A program made the position numbers and the translations under genes. A model generated the notes under the pieces. It did no database searches, was not told the origin of the DNA, and worked only from the letters and a program-made list of their open reading frames with translations. Below are positions 31,803-42,762 of a stretch of DNA of 64,000 bases, piece by piece. Origin of the DNA: Undaria pinnatifida (lineage: Eukaryota; Sar; Phaeophyceae; Laminariales; Alariaceae); NCBI GenBank assembly GCA_012845835.1, contig JABAKD010000013.1, forward strand, positions 11,677,701 to 11,741,700, given 5' to 3'. Numbering within the stretch: position 1 is the stretch's first letter; every line of letters begins with the position of its first letter.

Positions 31803-32100
31803 GACGCGTGCTACTACAGAGGTGCACCACCTTTTTTTTTTTCCCGAGGTTCCTCAATATGGGAGGCTTAAGACCTCTCCCACAATAAACTGATTTTTGA
31901 TAAAAAAACAAGACTGATACGTAACCGGATGAAAAAATCCCATGGAGATGGCCTCGGGTACACGACAAGAATAACGAGGGGGGGCGGGGGGGGGGGGGGG
32001 GGATGTCCTATTTTTCCGACGATTTTGGGCTAAGGAGAGCCCCCCGCCATTCAGACAACAATTTCAGGCGAAAAATGCTATCTCTGTCGTAGCACGCGTC
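31803..32100 (+). mobile_element. Family A short TIR element with 4 bp target duplication
   Basis: It is 298 bp. The left end GACGCGTGCTACTACAGAGG and the right end, read inward as GACGCGTGCTACGACAGAGA, are inverted repeats. Direct repeats TAGC flank it (31799-31802 and 32101-32104). Confidence 0.9.
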
Positions 32101-33234
32101 TAGCCAGAAGCTTGCTGGCTGGGGCTGGCTCCAATTTCTCAGGGCTGTTCACGGGTCATGCATGACCCGGCCCGCGGACCGTGTCAGGAACGTTTTTTGA
32201 AAAAAACACCTCTCGCGCGGGGGTCGAGTCGGATCAGGAGGTGCTCGATAGTGTTGCGCCCCGTCTGTCTCAGTACCGTTACCCCGGCACGTTTTTCCCG
32301 GTACCGCTCAGTACCGGGGCGAATCCGATACCGACCCAAATTCCCGCGGGATTTTGAGGGCCGGGTTCCCGGGACCCCGGGTACCGCGGGTTCCCGGGAA
32401 TCGATACCACGACGCCCCCACACCCGCTAAATAGGCACCACGATGGCCCCCTCAGCACTCTGTTCTGCACACCACACGCAGCGGAACAGACCCACAAGGC
32501 CGAAGGTGGTCCAGTTTGTCACCGTGCGTGTGGGGCCGTCGCCGATGGTGTCCTCGACGCGGAAATGGTTGCATCTACTGACTGGTGAGGCTAGTGTGCC
32601 GTGTGCCGTACGATCCCTCCAAACGTGGGCAATGTCATTTTGGCCCTGCTGCATGATGGTACAGTGGTGCTGGAATGCTGGGTTATTTCATTTTTTTTTC
32701 TTTTTTCTCTGGAATTCGGGCTTCGTTCTTGTCTCACTTTTTTTCTGTTTTGTTTCACACCAACGCCATATATATGGCATGGCGTGCTCAGTCTGCGAGC
32801 TCGTCGTTTTTGCAATTTTGTCGTCACATTCCCACACACATGTCATGTAGCTGTCACAGCGGGATCGACGAAAGTTTCTCCACCGTTGTCAACACATTGG
32901 CTTTTCGCTTCTTCGGTTGGTTTCGTTTTTTTCGTTGTTTTTGCGGGGGGGCGGAGGTATTTTGTTGTTTTTGCTATATTTGCCCAGCATATACATAGGA
33001 ACGGATTATCATGGGAAGACAACAACGAAGATAAATAACGTCAACAAATACCAACAAAAACAACAAACAGTCGGCCTTGGATGGGGTGTGCTCTTCTGCC
33101 GCCGCTGCTGCTGCTGCTCCTGTTATTGTGTTGATTTTGGTGTTTTTCGTGCTGAGTCTGTTTTGTTGTTCTCGCCTCTTTGTCGTGGTCAACATTGTTC
33201 ATGGGTTCCGATGTTATCCAACCATCATACATAC

Positions 33235-33425
33235 TATTCTTCCACTGCTGTGCATCGCACGTGCGTGCGTTCTCCTCTCGATACCATCTACTATCTACTA
33301 TCACCGTACTACTGTACTGTCTGCTCTGCGAATATTATTCCACTGCTGTGCATCGCACGTGCGTTGTCCTCTCGATACCATCTACTATCTAATACCACCG
33401 TACTACTGCCTGCTCTGCGGGCACC
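33235..33425 (+). repeat. 98 bp tandem duplication
   Basis: Both copies carry CCACTGCTGTGCATCGCACG, CCTCTCGATACCATCTACTA and ACCGTACTACTG. Confidence 0.9.
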
Positions 33426-33761
33426 GATCCTGCAGCAGGGAACACACGCTCAACTTTTTTCGTTCTTGTTGTTATGGCATTCCCCCTGGGAGCATAACAA
33501 GGCGTAAGGTATAGGATATACAGCTGGATATAAAGGGTTTCACATGACTTTAAAGGCATGTGCGTTAGGAAAAAGGGGATGATGCTTTTGCCTCGCGGAA
33601 TTGAACTCAGTTCAGTTCGCCCGTGGCGTGCGTGGAACTAAGACAAGAGCTTATCTAGTACAAGTGAGTGACCAACGTCGAACCTGCCTAAGTAAAGAAA
33701 CCTGCAAATTGTGGCCTGTGTCTGTAACAGCCCCATAATCTTATTTCATAAAAATTATACA

Positions 33762-33778
33762 TGGCGTCGTCGGCAGGA
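33762..33778 (+). other. LTR-retrotransposon primer-binding-site-like motif
   Basis: The 17 bases TGGCGTCGTCGGCAGGA are identical to the candidate primer binding site of the miniature LTR element at 36884. They directly follow ATTATACA, which has the CA expected at an LTR end. It is probably the remains of another LTR element whose other parts could not be delimited. Confidence 0.5.
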
Positions 33779-34214
33779 TCTCATTATATTGCGTTGCCGG
33801 GGAGAAGCCTCGCTTCAAGTTTCTTCCTGCAAGATAAAACGAGGGAACACTCTTCCTTTTCCACATCACCACACGCCACATGAGAACTGAGTACCGCAAG
33901 CGTATGCCGTTGAGAAGGGCGTCAAGAGCGCCAAGTAGTGTTCGAGTGTCCCACGCTCCGGGAACCCACGGTACCCGGGGTCCCGGGAACCGGCCACTCA
34001 AAATCCCGCGGTTCTCCCGGGACGAATCCGTGGCGACCTCCCGAATGGTTGCCGGGGTCCTGGTACCGATTCTTGGTGCCGGGGTGCAACCGTAGTGCTC
34101 AAAACCTTGCGCGTCGGATCAGGTCGGGTCAGGAGGAAAATCAAATCTTACGGGTCGGGTCGAGTCGGGTCGGGTCGGGTCGGGTCACCTTGACCCGATC
34201 TGACCCGCGACAAG

Positions 34215-34690
34215 TAAACACGATCCGGGAGAATGCCTGGCATTTTTTCCGGCATCCTGCGTCACGGTACGAAGGGGCAGTCTCCGTACGTTTTCCCAGC
34301 TGATGCTCCAAGGACGAGGTGGGAAGGCTTTTGCCTCAATGCCCTAGCCTAGCTAGAGCATCCCATGGAAACGTTTGTGGGGCTGGGCTTCCCCGATAGA
34401 TACCTTATTCTCAGCTAGCGTCTCATATGGGCGAGGAGGGGACTGTGTCTCTACCTGAGAACGTCCAACGAATCTATGCGAAGGCGGATATGGGGACGGC
34501 CTCCAGTACCTACCCTGATATTCGCTCTTCTACGAAGGCTGGGAGGGGGGGGGGACTTGCCTCTGTGCGTTAACCTGGCTGGTATCACATGTGAAAGTTG
34601 ATGGGGCTGGCCCTATCGCTCATGTTGGAGGGTGGGGGAACGGGGCTGCCTCTACCCAAACCTATGAACAGCCCATTTTTGGGGGCTCTA
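34215..34690. other. Non-coding stretch
   Basis: No recognised feature. Confidence 0.5.
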
Positions 34691-34699
34691 AGCGGCGCA

Positions 34700-34918
34700 C
34701 GCGAAGACCTGTCCCAAAAAAACTGATTTGTTGGAGAAAAATAAAACTGCTGCCGCGGATCAAGAATCCCATGATGTCCCAGGTATACAACGATAATCAT
34801 GCAAGAATAAACGGGGCGTATTTTCCGACGATTTTGGGTTAAGGAGCTCACCCGTCATTCAGAACCCATTTTCGCCAAAAAAAGGTATACCTTAGTACCT
34901 ATATCTCTTAGCATGCGT
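34700..34918 (+). mobile_element. Family A short TIR element, left end eroded
   Basis: It contains GTATACAACGATAATCATGC, CGTATTTTCCGACGATTTTG, GGGTTAAGGAGCTCACCCGT and AAAGGTATACCTTAGTACC, and ends near CTCTTAGCATGCGTCC. Confidence 0.75.
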
Positions 34919-34919
34919 C

Positions 34920-35415
34920 CTTTCGGTTCACTAAAAAATGAGGTGGTTGGTGGATGAGGGTATAGAGCTCCTCAAGCAAAAGACTCTTTCAGGGGGGGGG
35001 GGTGTCACACCTGTACCGCAGTAGCGCTTGTCTCTCGTGTGAAGGCGGGCGAGCAGACTCTACCCTCACATTTGTAAGGGTGTAAGGCGGGGACACAGAA
35101 TGTCCCCCGCAGGGTTGGCCAGTTGAGCAGGTCCTCGGAGAGTACTCACTTTCTTAGCCGTTAGGAGCGACGTAGCTTATTAGTTTCCACCAGAGCTCCG
35201 GATGACCTCTGAGAACGGAGGCACGCGCCTCCGTCCTATTTCCTGACTATCCCGAATAGAAAACGCTAACCTTATCGTGCGAAAACCGGCCAAATTATCT
35301 CAACTCGGATAATTACAGGCCTTTCGCTCGAGGCCGTATCTTAGCATACTTCGAAGTACTGCTATTGGCGCTCCATGTGAAAGTCCGGGGGGGCTGCCCA
35401 CACGGGCCGCGATAG
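34920..35415. other. Non-coding stretch
   Basis: No recognised feature. Confidence 0.5.
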
Positions 35416-35880
35416 ACGTAGTAAGGTATACCGATTTTTGGCGAAACGTGTCCTAAAACGCCAATAGAAGTACCGAGCCATCCCACGGTAGAGTTGCAGC
35501 AGAGTGTCTCTGAGCTCGTCACATGAAGAACTCAATATCTCACTCGAAAAATGACTTCGAAGGCATTCGTTCGCACAACCCGACCAAGAAGCTTCTACGC
35601 CTTAGTCCAAAAATTTGATGTACTCCTGAAATTACTTCGTTGACCGGCAGTTCCTCGCATGAGGAACTCAATCGCTCAGGGACTTTTTGGCGCGGAAAGC
35701 GCAACCCCTACCGTGGGATGACTCTAACCAGGTAGTAAGGCATACCGCTTTTTGGCGAAACGTGTCCTAAAACGGCGGGGCTCCTTGACGCCTTTACAAC
35801 AGAAAACCCTTTTCGGGGACAAAAAAATATTTGAAATATTAGTATAGGGAGGGGTTTTGGGGGCTCTTTGGCAACCCTTG
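35415..35880 (-). mobile_element. Family A-like fragments flanking a family I element
   Basis: The phrase GTAAGG(T/C)ATACCG...TTTTTGGCGAAACGTGTCCT occurs at 35419 and again at 35731, as right ends of family A-like copies on the minus strand. Between them 35475-35724 is a family I element with inverted ends GAGCCATCCCACGGTAGAG and CCCTACCGTGGGATGACTC. Confidence 0.7.
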
Positions 35881-35889
35881 GGCAAAAAA

Positions 35890-36295
35890 AGTCGGTAGTT
35901 TTGTTTTTGCTCAATATATGATTTGTTTGGTTTGTATATGCCTTGGGCGGTGGGATCGTTTATATCGGTTGCACGTTCGTTTCGTGTGTATCGGAAACAG
36001 TTTTTTGGGGCGGATATATAATAAAGCTCCTATTATAGCGAGGTGGCGAAGATATTTGTTGGTGGGCCTCTATGATACCATAGCATCCGTCCTGCCTGTA
36101 TCCTCTACCCTACTAGCTATAGTAGTAGCATCCCACGTCAAGGTGGGAAGGAAGGGCTTCCTCCTCTGTGCCGTGTCGTGATGATATCTACTGCAGGATC
36201 TCCTATATGGCTGGGGGAAGGGTTGCCTCTCTGCTCAAGTCCAGCTAGCAGCGCCACTTGCGGTTGTGAGGACGTCCACCAACATGTATGCACAC
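35890..36295. other. Non-coding stretch
   Basis: No recognised feature. Confidence 0.5.
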
Positions 36296-36350
36296 TGCTA
36301 CTACTATTACTACTACTGCTACTACTTTACTATTAATACTACTACACCTG

Positions 36351-36390
<40 letters not shown>

Positions 36391-36392
36391 CA
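36296..36392 (+). repeat. (CTA)n microsatellite
   Basis: A CTA/ACT trinucleotide tract of about 95 bp with few interruptions. Confidence 0.95.
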
Positions 36393-36469
36393 CTTGCGTT
36401 GACCTTCACGAAGCAAACATGGGTAACATGCATTGCACTCGACCAGCGATGTTGAGCACACGTCGTGCG

Positions 36470-36575
36470 TGTTCTTCTCACTACGCCGTTCTTTCTATAC
36501 CCATCGGTATCCAGCGCATCTGCCATCCACTATCAATAGTGGTCGTACGGATTCTTCATCCTCTAGAGAGACATT
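36470..36575 (+). repeat. Dispersed repeat N, copy 1
   Basis: It shares TTCTT..AC and ACTGATTCTTCA/GGATTCTTCA phrases and CTAGA(G/A)AGA with 40795-40920 and, more loosely, 47335-47450. Confidence 0.5.
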
Positions 36576-36784
36576 TAATATAACTACACCCGGTACCAGG
36601 CCGTGGCTACGGTGGAGGCCAAGGGGTTCCTGTTCGGGGCCTCCTTTTTCCGGTGGTTCGGGGTTACTTGCGCGAGTGACCCCTCTCTCCGTTTGCGGCC
36701 TTAACCTTTCGTGTATACCTTTTCTAGCTGAAATAAAACCACCGTGGAATGGTCAGCTACGCCGCGCCGAACGAATCGCCTAAA

Positions 36785-37203
36785 TGTTGTAAGGCTTCAA
36801 CTTTGGGTAAGTTATTGGTTAACCTGAAGATTGCAAGTGTTCAAACGGACTAAGACCCCACTAACTGTACTTGACAAAATAAATGGCGTCGTCGGCAGGA
36901 CCATGGGTTTTTCTTGGGTCGTGGGTTCAAATCCCACCATCCACAGGACAGTAATAAACTTTAAAAAACTTTTTCAGACTTTCCCGATCCATGTCGAACT
37001 TGAAAAATACTCTTCCCCCGGTATCCCCAGGAAATGAAACCGCTTGGATATCGACAGGCCCGCCCGTATATCCGGCCGATCTGCTATCCCGACGTTTCAG
37101 GGGGGGCGAGTGTTATATGGCTTAGTTTGGGTAAGCTATCATTGGTTCTAACCTTTTGCGAGTGGTCGAACGGACTAAAATGCGCCACTAATTATACTCA
37201 ACA
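36785..37203 (+). mobile_element. Complete miniature LTR retrotransposon (TRIM-like)
   Basis: The direct terminal repeats are 36785-36876 (92 bp) and 37111-37203 (93 bp). Both begin TGTT(G/A)TA and end in CA (TTGACA, CAACA), and they share GGTAAG, CTATTGGTT and AACGGACTAA phrases. A candidate primer binding site (TGGCGTCGTCGGCAGGA) starts 8 bp after the 5' LTR. A purine tract (AGGGGGGGCGAG) directly precedes the 3' LTR. The element is flanked by TAAA at 36781-36784 and 37204-37207. The 234 bp interior has no coding capacity and carries a tRNA T-arm-like hairpin, GTGGGTTCAAATCCCAC, at 36921-36937. It would need another element's enzymes to move. Confidence 0.88.
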
Positions 37204-37504
37204 TAAAGCCTTTTTTTTCGTTGAGGTACAGAGTCAACTGGGCGAGAGAGCGCCGAGATAACCCTCGATCCAGGAATGGAAAAAGGGGTACCCCCCCCCC
37301 TTACTGTTTGTAGCCATGGTACACAACGACGAACGACCAGTGCTACATTTTAGGGGGAGTGGTTTACCCCCTTTTGGCCACTTTTTTCCCAGTGGCTCGG
37401 TGTCACTCGCGCGAGTGACCCCCCCCCCCCCCTGTTCCGTGCGGTGACTGACTTTCGTGCTGCTGCTTAACATTGTCGATATCAATACGAAAACGGATGG
37501 TTGG

Positions 37505-38182
37505 TGTTACAAGGCTTAGTTTGGGTAAGCTATTGTTTAGCCTTTTGCAAGTGGTCAAACGGACTAATACCCCACTAATACCTTAAAAAATGGCGCCGTC
37601 GACAGACCATGGTTTTTTTAGGGTCGTGGGTTCAAATCCCACATCCACCATAATAAACTTTTTCAGACTTTCCCCATGTTGAACTTGAAAAATACTCTCC
37701 CCGGTATACCCAGGAAATGAAACGGCTTGGATGTATGGACAGGTCCGCCGGTATGTCCGGCCGACCTGCTATTATCCCGCCGTTTCAGGGGGGGCGAGTG
37801 TTATAAGGCTTAGTTTGGGTTATAAGCTATTGGTTAGCCTTTTGCAAGTGGTCAAACGGACTAATACCCCACTAATACCTTAAAAAATGGCGCCGTCGAC
37901 AGACCATGGGTTTTTTAGGGTCGTGGGTTCAAATCCCACATCCACCATAATAAACTTTTTCAGACTTTCCCCATGTTGAACTTGAAAAATACTCTCCCCG
38001 GTATACCCAGGAAATGAAACGGCTTGGATGTATGGACAGGTCCGCCGGTATGTCCGGCCGACCTGCTATTATCCCGCTGTTTCAGGGGGGGCGAGTGTTA
38101 TAAGGCTTAGTTTGGGTTATAAGCTATTGGTTAACATTTTGCAAATGGCCAAACGGACCAATACCCCACTAATACCTTAACA
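37505..38182 (+). mobile_element. Tandem three-LTR array of the same TRIM-like family
   Basis: LTRs begin at 37505, 37799 and 38096, separated by two nearly identical interiors (period ~297 bp). Each has TGGCGCCGTCGACAG as primer site, the T-arm-like motif (37626-37642 and 37923-37939) and the purine tract GGGGGGGCGAG. The last LTR ends CTTAACA at 38182. An LTR-interior-LTR-interior-LTR layout is what unequal recombination between LTRs makes. Confidence 0.88.
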
Positions 38183-38539
38183 TTAGCTACACGCTGCACA
38201 CCAAAAAAAATCGCCGAACGAACGTGTTTTGGTCAGTGCGAGGTACAGAGTCACTCGCGCGACCGGCTCAGACCAGGTAGGGAAAACTGGGGGTACTCCC
38301 CCGGCCGCAGCCTTCATGAGACAATCTCTGCGTTCACAAGCTACGAGACAGAAATAGCCATCGTCGCAAACCAATAAAGCAAATACTTCGAAGTAGTCTG
38401 TATATTTTTGTTTTATTTTTTTGTTTTTTATCCTCCGACGGATGGATGGGGAAAAATAAAGCTTAATAAGCTCACCACACTTCCATGCATTTGCATTATT
38501 AACGCACCCTTTAAGAGCATGCATGCATGTATCTCCATC

Positions 38540-39053
38540 CGTCACGGAGCCCCGTTCCACGCAGACAGGGATTTGCGAATGGGCATCGTGATTGAGGCAG
38601 GTGGACTACGAGATGCTACGTCCGGCATCGGAGTATCGTGACAAATCGATTCTCCTCGACGTCACGTACGCGGACCCACAAGCGGGGGTCCACATGCGGG
38701 CAGGCAGCGTGGATCGAAACGGATCAGCGGCTTCCACTTCCGAGGCGCGCAAGCGCAACCAGTACGCTCGTCCGGAACAGGTGTCCTTCGACGAGCGCAG
38801 CTACAAACTCGCCACCCTCGCGGTGGACAGCTTTGGGCGCCTCGGTAAAGAAGGCAGTGACCTGTGATCGATCAGGTGGCGGCAAGCATCGTTGGAGAGA
38901 CGGACGCGTCGGCCCTAGCACGGAAAGGCGTGTGCAAGAAGCGCCTATTCCAAACCATGTCTGTGACCGCTCAGGTCGCGACCTCGCGCAGAGTTCATCG
39001 ATATAGGCTATCTTTGAGGGATTGTCAGGCCGCAAGGGGAAGGGAGGAATAAG
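38540..39053 (+). pseudogene. C-terminal fragment of a retroelement polyprotein, two frameshifts
   Basis: Three reading segments join: DRDLRMGIVIEAGGLRDATS (up to ~38620), then SEYRDKSILLDVTYADPQAG through FDERSYKLATLAVDSFGRLG (to 38867), then IDQVAASIVG to the stop at 39052. A two-base insertion near 38866 breaks the last join. The order (LDVTYADP..., many Arg/Lys, then a conserved F-G-R-L-G segment) resembles nuclease-like tails found downstream of reverse transcriptases in algal and oomycete elements. That assignment is from memory of the family type and is moderate only. Confidence 0.5.
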
Positions 39054-39059
39054 CCGGAG

Positions 39060-39905
39060 GACTACGACGGCCACTGGCGTGGGGTGGTAGAAATAATCTT
39101 GACGATGATTTACTTAAGGTAGACTCCCAGCTAAAACATATTTAGGGAAAGGTAACAGTATCGTAGATAATGAGAAAAGATGTGGGGAAAGGAAATGAGG
39201 AAATGGTTGGAGGAAGATACCACTCACTCACTGCTTTATGGAGGGATATTCGATTTTCATCGGAATGGCATTTACGCTACAGTACATTGTCGGAGGGAAA
39301 AAATAACAATAATACTACGTATGGAGATTTGGTCAGGCCAATGCCAAGCGTATTGATGGCGATAGATACTGGAGGTGTGCACTGGCCCTGAGCCTGCGCA
39401 ACGCGTCCACAATTGCAGTGTCAACCACTTTGAGCTAACGGCTACCAGGTAGATGCATGTCGCGTGAAAAAGTGAAACCGCCACACCACCACAAGTGCAA
39501 CAACCTGTTGTCGTTGGTTGGCGCGATAAGAAACAATCGAGAGGTCGTGCCGCGCATGCAAGATGAAGATGAGTTGGTCGCATATAATCCGGCATTATTC
39601 CAGCATTCATTTTCGTTGCTGGCTGTTGCACTTTCGTTTTTCTTAGTAACATTGATATTTACTACAATACTATTAAATACTAATATTAGAAATTTGTAAT
39701 CGCCCGAGACACACGCTACGGTAAAAAGATGTTATACCGTTTTCTTCCTGAGGCTCCATGCCCACGAGGAGGAGCTCTACATTGAACATATAGCCCTAGA
39801 TATGTAGCCCACCCCGAAAAAAAGCGCTTTCGAGATAATAAATGAAAAAATTCAACCCAAAATAAAGATGATCCTATCGATGATCGTATGTATATGGCTT
39901 ATTAG
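39060..39905. other. Non-coding stretch
   Basis: No recognised feature; short open stretches lack motifs. Confidence 0.5.
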
Positions 39906-39909
39906 AGGG

Positions 39910-40178
39910 AGTCGTTCTACGGTAGCCCCCCCAATATTATTACTTTAACGAAATCGTTTTTTGAAACCAGCTCCCGGTCGTATATCCTGAAATACGGTGT
40001 CCCTCGACATCCCGACGTCATCAATCGATAATCCTCTGCAAACAAGAAAATCCCTCTATCTAGTAGTAGATATTTTTTCTATAGCATCCGTCCTCCTATC
40101 GAGCAGTACTGAAACGTGCTCTCGTTAAATAAAATCGCTGTTTTTTTTGGGGGGGGGAGGGTTACCTTAGAATCAGTC
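39910..40178 (+). mobile_element. Family B short TIR element
   Basis: It runs from AGTCGTTCTACGGTAGCCCC to TTACCTTAGAATCAGTC. The flanking pentamers are GAGGG and GAGGT. The interior shares ACTTTAACGAAATCG, CCCGGTCGTAT and TCGATAATCCTCTGCAAAC. Confidence 0.85.
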
Positions 40179-40214
40179 GAGGTATACAAAGTTCCAATTC
40201 GTAAAATTCGTCAA

Positions 40215-40640
40215 GTTATTTTCTAGTCAAGAATGGCCGAAATTCGGACGATTTTCGGCGAAGGAGGCCCCCCGTGTCATTCACAAAAAAAAGAAATTAC
40301 CCAAAAAGTGTTGGCCATCTCTTCTATTATTATCGTAGCGGGCTTCGCGAAACACACGAGACGGCGGGTCACAGCTACTGCTACAACATACTACAACAGT
40401 AAGTATTAATTAGTAGTAGAAACAAGTCTTTTTCGGGACTATTTCCATTAACTAGTAGTACAGTTTCCGCTCAGGTATCAAGGTGTGAGATCCTCAAGAG
40501 GTCCTTGTTGGTATGGTCCATCGAAGGGGCAAGTGTGTCTATCGCGAGACCATAGCTGACAGCGGTATAAAACCCAGGTCGGTAGTACATTATCTTATTA
40601 TTGATGTCGAGCAAGGCTTCGTGAGTTAGGTCAGGATACA
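40215..40640. other. Family A-like tail and unassigned sequence
   Basis: Positions 40228-40345 contain ATTCGGACGATTTTCGGCG, GTGTCATTCACAAA and ATTATCGTAGCGGG, a diverged family A right half. The rest is unassigned. Confidence 0.5.
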
Positions 40641-40794
40641 AAAGTGATCGGGGGGGGGAGGAGAGGAGAGGGAGGGGGTGGAAGCTTGGCTCTGGCCAAG
40701 CTCCAAATACCGGCTCTCGTACTGGCAAGGTATCCATAGCTTCATGCCAAACGTCATTCCTGAGTGCAAGCTGCTAACTGCCGACGTGTGTGTG

Positions 40795-40920
40795 TGTGTG
40801 TGTGTGTTCTTCACATTAAACCGTTCTTCTACTCGTCGACATCCAGCACACCCAGTGTCCGTACTGATTCTTCACCCTAGAAAGATCAGCTCTGTGGTCA
40901 CAAGCTACGACACAGAGATA
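40795..40920 (+). repeat. Dispersed repeat N, copy 2
   Basis: It shares TGTGTGTTCTTCAC, ACATCCAGCACA(A/C)CCA and AGCTCTGTGGTCACAA with 47335-47450. Confidence 0.75.
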
Positions 40921-41029
40921 ATGCATCGTAATGCATTCGACAACGCAATGTCATGCCCTAGTACTGAGTACGACAGGCACAACATACATACGTCAGCAAC
41001 AGAAATACATTGGAAGAGAGAAATACGAA

Positions 41030-41115
41030 ATAAACAAAAACAAAAACAAAAACAAAAACAAAAACAAAATAATAATAAGAAAACAAATAAAAACAAAGAT
41101 AAAAATAAAACAAGA
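41030..41115 (+). repeat. (AAACAA)n-like A-rich tract
   Basis: Simple sequence of AAACAA units. Confidence 0.9.
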
Positions 41116-41199
41116 AATGAAACAAACAAAATGAAGGGGAAATCGAAGAAACAACCCAACCGGAAAGGAGAGCCAAAGCTCGGAAAAGAAACATAATAC

Positions 41200-42425
41200 G
41201 TGGGCCACTTCTGCAAGGCCGCGTGTGTGACTCATTGCATACTTGAAGTGGGAGTAAGGACCAACTCACAACACAGCCAATCGCATCCAGTTCTAGTTAG
41301 TGTTCTCCTAAGACGCATATCTTACTCTTTTTTATGCGAACGTGCAGCTACCTATTATTATTAGCTAATCAGCGCAGGGCGCGAAGCCTAGGGCAGGATG
41401 CTACCATTGTTGTGTTTCCTACATGCCCCGCAGGTCCCGTGGTCCATTCATTGTAGTTTTGTGCGATATCTATGTACGTGCGGAATCCTGGATCGCACGA
41501 CAGCCTTCCTAGACATGTTATCGATTCCGAATCTCACGACTCCGATTCCGAATCGCACAACAAAAACGAACTAACGGAAATCAGACCTTAACTTATCAGC
41601 AGAAGATATAACTTATCAGCAGAGATAGACGGTTGGTCTAGGTCTAAAGCTCACGCAGATGATAGCGGATGCCTACGAGTGGGACACAATAAACACAAGG
41701 CTACGATCGGGGGTGGGGGTGTGTCCCGTTTTTCGATGCCGGTTTGAGCCACACTCGCACGACGGGTGGATCTTCACCCCACTGAGGAAAGGAATCAGTT
41801 TGTCACTTGTAGTCGATTTCTGTTTGGCGCAGCGTACGTAGTCAACCTTTCCATTTAATTTTCCATTATTGCGGGTTGATATCTAGATCGCAAAGAAAGG
41901 AAAGCAGGGGCACGGAGGCGGGGGGGGGGGGGGGGGGGGGTCACTCGCGCGAGTGCGACCTCAATCAAGCCAATCAACGCAAAAAAAGACCCCCCCCCCC
42001 CCACCCCCCCCCACCCAAAAATAAGGCCTCCCCTACCGGTTACGAGTAGCCTAGCTATTAATAGGTATTAAAAACATTAGTGACCAATGCTACGATAGAG
42101 GGGTTCCTTTTTTTTTGGCGGGGGGGGGGGGGAAGACGGGTTGCAGTGGCGACTTGGGGTCACACTCGCGCGAGGGTGACCCCTTGCTCCCTGCGGCCAT
42201 ACGCTATCGCGTGCTGGTGTAATTTTCTTTGTAATATATATATATGAATCCCACAATGGGATGATTACTGCTGTACGTAGCGTACGCTCGCGGAAAACAT
42301 ATCACATCGTAACAACAACGTGTTTTTTGTCAGAGAGTTGTAGAGTCACTCGCGCGACTGGCTCAGACCGCCGGTAGTCAAAATTGAGGGTTACCCTCCT
42401 GCAGTACGTCGCCTTGACGCAACTA
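41200..42425. other. Non-coding stretch with CGCGCG-core palindromes
   Basis: No gene. It has G tracts at 41921-41940 and 42120-42132 and palindromic motifs at 41940, 42159 and 42342 (see findings). Confidence 0.6.
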
Positions 42426-42427
42426 GT

Positions 42428-42708
42428 GACGCGGGCTACGATACAGGTGCGCCGTGTTTTTTTTCTGAGGTGTTCGTCGATTTGGGAGCTTAAGAGGTAC
42501 TCTCCCAAACGCATGATGATGTGGAGAAAAAATAAAAGCTGCTACATACCGGATGAAAAAGCCCCATGGCCCAGGTGCACAACGAGAATCACGCAAAAAT
42601 TAAGGGGGCGTATTTTCCGACGATTGTGGGTTAAGGAGCTCCCCGTCATTCAGAAATCATTTCAGCCAAAAAAAGGTATACCTTAATGCCCCTATCGTAG
42701 CATGGGTC
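42428..42708 (+). mobile_element. Family A short TIR element with 4 bp target duplication
   Basis: It is 281 bp. The left end GACGCGGGCTACGATACAGG and the right end, read inward as GACCCATGCTACGATAGGGG, are inverted. TAGT flanks both sides (42424-42427 and 42709-42712). Confidence 0.9.
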
Positions 42709-42762
42709 TAGTACTGCAAATCAAGAATGACATTGACACTCTGATGACTTCATGAATATAGG

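Larger units (their letters stand above)
32150..34200. repeat. Pair of ~230 bp inverted GC-rich repeats
   Basis: Positions 32150-32405 and the reverse complement of about 33950-34200 share GTCGGATCAGG-like starts, CCCGCGGGATTTTGAG/GCCG, GGTTCCCGGGACCCCGGGTA and GGGTTCCCGG. About 1.55 kb lies between them, including a 98 bp tandem duplication at 33235-33425. No enzyme was recognised between them. Confidence 0.7.

Noticed and set aside
36906-36949. tRNA gene suggested by GTGGGTTCAAATCCCAC
   Set aside because: Only the T arm is convincing; no acceptor stem or D arm pairs upstream, and the segment is the interior of a miniature LTR element.
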